A stretch of DNA of 64,000 nt from JAWKWH01 sp965204295 (GTDB lineage Bacteria; Pseudomonadota; Alphaproteobacteria; Rhizobiales; Rhizobiaceae), in NCBI GenBank assembly GCA_965204295.1, contig OZ241973.1:248001-312000 (forward strand). Direction: 5' to 3'. The stretch's first letter is position 1, and each line of letters starts with the position of its first letter. The notes beneath the pieces were generated by a model that worked only from the letters and a program-made list of their open reading frames with translations, was not told the origin of the DNA and made no database searches. This document shows, piece after piece, positions 61,980 to 64,000 of this stretch. The position numbers and the translations under genes were made by a program.

Positions 61980-62307
61980 CGCGCAACGGTCCAGCCGGAC
62001 GCTTGGGATGGGCGTGTTTCGGCAAGTCAGCGCTGGCCAGCGCTTGCACCACGCTGTCGTTGCTGATGTCAGCGACCTGACTGAGCCCTTCGAGCAGGCT
62101 GAGCGCCTGGAGGACGCCGGCATAGATGCCGGTGCCGACACCGGGATTTCCAGCCTCGATCTTCTGGAGGGTCGAGCGCGACGTGAATGCGCGCTCAGCC
62201 ACGACCGCCATGGGAAGCCGTCGCCGCCGGCGTGCGTCATGGATGTCCGCACCGAACTTGCGCAGCGCGCGCCGCACGGCGGCAGAAGGGTTATGAGGTG
62301 TCGGCAT
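61972..62307 (-). CDS. HipB-like XRE antitoxin
   Basis: 111 residues. HTH core 'FGADIHDARRRRRLPMAVVA' and 'ERAFTSRSTLQKIEAGNPGV', with 'ALSLLEGLSQVADISND' after it. It precedes hipA and overlaps it by 8 bases, the normal hipBA layout, and would bind both HipA and the operon operator. Its ATG is only 3 bases from the stop of the degenerate IS630 transposase, so any promoter must lie inside that element. Confidence 0.8.
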   Translation of the reverse strand: MPTPHNPSAAVRRALRKFGADIHDARRRRRLPMAVVAERAFTSRSTLQKIEAGNPGVGTGIYAGVLQALSLLEGLSQVADISNDSVVQALASADLPKHAHPKRPAGPLRDG

Positions 62308-62310
62308 TTG

Positions 62311-63306
62311 CTACCTTCGCACTTGGTATGGCTCCAATGTTTGGAACCCTTGGTTTCCGGCGGCGATGATGGCGTTGGGGTCGGCGCGCCGGGTGAAGGG
62401 TTTGGCCTCGGTGGCGTTGTGCCCGGCGATGAAGCGGTCGATGGCGGCCTGGAGTTTGACGACCGAGCGGAAGGCAGCGCGCTTGAGGCGGCGCCTGGTG
62501 AGCTTGGCGAAGAAGCCCTCGACGGCGTTCAGCCATGACGCCGAAGTTGGCGTGAAGGGGGAAGTCCGGCGCGGATGACGTTCCAGCCGGCGCTGCGGGC
62601 GTCTTGTGGGTGGCGACGTTGTTCAGGACCGGGTGGACGACCTTAACATCAGCTGGGGATGTCGCGCTTGAGCGCGTTCAGGAACGTGATGGGTTCCCTG
62701 GCGCGGTGAGGGGCCATGTTCTTGCCGAAGACCTCGCCGGTCAGCACGTTCGCCGCCGCCAAGAGCGTCGTGGCGCCATTGCGCTTGTCGTCGTGGGTCA
62801 TGGCGGCGCCCCGTCCTTTCTTGAGCGGCAGCCCCGGCCGGGTGCGATCAAGCGGCCTGAATGTGCGACTTTTCATCCACCGAGAACACCACCGCATGCG
62901 CGGGCGGGCTGACATAGAGCCCCGCGATATCGGCGAGTTTCTCGACAAGGGCAGGATCGCGGGAGAGCTTGAAGACCCACGGCCCGGGCCATCGCCCGCG
63001 CCGTCCAATGCGGCGCCCGGGTCAGGCGCACGACCTCGGCCACCTTTTCGACCGGGATGGGCGCCTTGCCCCGTGGCCGGGTCGCATCGCAGAGGACCCC
63101 CTCCACCCCGGCCTCGGCGAACCGCCGCCACCACCGCCAGACGGTGGCCTTCGCCTTGCCCGTCCGGGCCATGATCGCCCCCGGGCCGTCAGAGGGACAA
63201 TCTCGGACCACCAGACAGGCTTTTGAACCGCGTTCCGGTCCGAGACGATCTTCTCAAGCCGTCGTCGATCAGTCGCCGAAACCGTGATGGAAGTTCCCGT
63301 TCGCAT
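62311..63306 (-). mobile_element. Degenerate IS630-family transposase
   Basis: Minus-strand pieces in several frames: 'MRTGTSITVSATDRRRLEKI' at 63306, 'IMARTGKAKATVWRWWRRF', 'LCDATRPRGKAPIPVEKV', 'VFSVDEKSHIQ'-like catalytic text near 62880, 'PLKKGRGAAMTHDDKRNGA', 'HPVLNNVAT' and 'NAVEGFFAKLTRRRLK' near 62450-62540, ending 'ADPNAIIAAGNQGFQTLEP' and TAG 62311. At least four frameshifts. No terminal repeats were identified. Inactive. Confidence 0.75.
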
Positions 63307-63459
63307 GCCCCGGGCTCGCACGCGGAGACGCCATTGGAAATCCCCAATACAAATTTTCATCCGGTCGGACACTACCACTAGCTTCCTGCAAAGTTGACTG
63401 GATGAGCATCAGATCGGACAGACAGGCAAAAATTACGGCCGCGCCGGAAGGCCTCTTAA

Positions 63460-64000
63460 TTACGGGTGGGTCGATACGGTTATGAATTCGATCTTGTCAG
63501 AAAGGATTTCACGGAATCCATGGGGAAGTTTGGCGTCGAAACTTAGCGTGTCCCCCGTAGACATATTGAAGTCTTCGGTACCGCAGCGATAGGTCGCTTT
63601 GCCCTGAATCATGTAGATAAAAACATGTCCCTCATGCTGATAGCTGGGCAAATCGCCCGATTGTTCTCGTGAAATACAGATGCGCGCCGACTGGAATGTG
63701 CTGCCGGGGGCGCCATGTTTGCCCAACAGAAGATAGCTATGCGTATGTCCTTGTGTGATGCGCCGAGCCTGAAGCCCATCCCCGGCTCGTGCGTGATGCA
63801 CATCCGCCGCCGTGTCCGAATGAGCAAACAACGCCATCAACGGTACATCCAGGGCGTTAGCCAAAGATTGGAGCGTGGCAAGCGAAGGGGAGACATGACC
63901 GTTTTCAATCCGGCTGATCATCGCGGTAGATACTTGTGCCCGGTTCGCGAGATCACCCAGTTTCAGGTCACGTTCCAACCGCAGTCTTTGAAGCGTCTGA
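63460..64000 (-). CDS. XRE-family regulator with C-terminal cupin domain, 5' end outside window
   Basis: At least 180 residues; the frame is open to base 64000 ('QTLQRLRLERDLKLGDLA' precedes any start), so the N-terminus lies beyond the edge. HTH 'ANRAQVSTAMISRIENGHVS' and 'LATLQSLANALDVPLMALF', then a cupin ('SYQHEGHVFIYMIQGKATYR', 'MSTGDTLSFDAKLPHGFRE'). Such regulators (PuuR/SutR type) control neighbouring amine, amino-acid or sulfur metabolism genes, sensing a ligand in the cupin. The target is probably the adjacent genes beyond the window (inference). Confidence 0.88.
   Translation of the reverse strand, partial: QTLQRLRLERDLKLGDLANRAQVSTAMISRIENGHVSPSLATLQSLANALDVPLMALFAHSDTAADVHHARAGDGLQARRITQGHTHSYLLLGKHGAPGSTFQSARICISREQSGDLPSYQHEGHVFIYMIQGKATYRCGTEDFNMSTGDTLSFDAKLPHGFREILSDKIEFITVSTHP

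Overview
The window looks like a piece of an alphaproteobacterial chromosome, most likely from the order Hyphomicrobiales (Rhizobiales). The evidence is the block mfd-sdhE / recG-DUF502-glmS-glmU, hspQ, an IalB-family protein, class II DAHP synthase, CcdA, and a giant coiled-coil protein of a type common in that order. The sequence is GC-rich and the housekeeping genes use GC-rich codons. Between them lie many insertion-sequence scraps, broken genes and toxin/defence genes, plus a multiplied family of exported ankyrin-repeat proteins. That mixture would fit a host-associated organism whose genome is in flux; this is inference only.

Layout. 1-4308: large coiled-coil protein whose 5' end lies outside the window. 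4305-5500: dead IS630 element with an IS256 piece inside it, sitting exactly on the stop codon of the upstream gene. 5577-15445: GntR regulator followed by a nine-gene cluster (BMP-type binding protein, nucleoside ABC transporter, cysteine hydrolase, PfkB kinase, nucleoside phosphorylase, SIS protein, aldehyde dehydrogenase), probably for uptake and breakdown of a nucleoside. The binding-protein gene is broken. 15446-16284: IS3 scar, truncated TPR-protein gene, hspQ. 16424-20745: two exported ankyrin proteins with a paaG-like gene fragment between them. 20964-25454: membrane protein, IalB protein, family-5 solute-binding protein, DsbA-like protein. 25456-37661: mfd-sdhE, recG, DUF502, glmS and glmU, with a type II restriction-modification (R-M) island wedged between glmS and glmU. 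37820-38919: ccdA and tRNA-Lys.

38990-47831 is an accessory block beside tRNA-Lys: IS5 remnant, MqsRA-type toxin-antitoxin, a three-gene module (TerB-domain membrane protein, BrxD-like ATPase, Lhr-like helicase) lying between two direct copies of a ~159 bp repeat, a truncated type ISP restriction enzyme, and IS256 and IS630 scraps. 47878-54303: predicted delta-class carbonic anhydrase, further ankyrin cassettes (one broken, one short), a lipoprotein, class II DAHP synthase, a GFA-domain fragment and an SMP-30-type lactonase. 54512-57624: sugar-type ABC transporter. 57806-58489: HEPN gene with a nonsense codon. 58997-64000: tRNA-Thr, a small basic protein, a murA cut short where a hipBA-like toxin-antitoxin locus (hipA frameshifted) begins, a decayed IS630, and an XRE-cupin regulator running off the right edge.

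Two things stand out. One is the TerB/BrxD-like/helicase module, a candidate defence or DNA-maintenance system. The other is the ankyrin cassette family, whose conserved flanking modules also occur without any ankyrin gene. Decay is widespread: BMP binding protein, restriction endonuclease, HEPN, HipA, MurA, PaaG, GFA, type ISP and one ankyrin gene all carry visible lesions.
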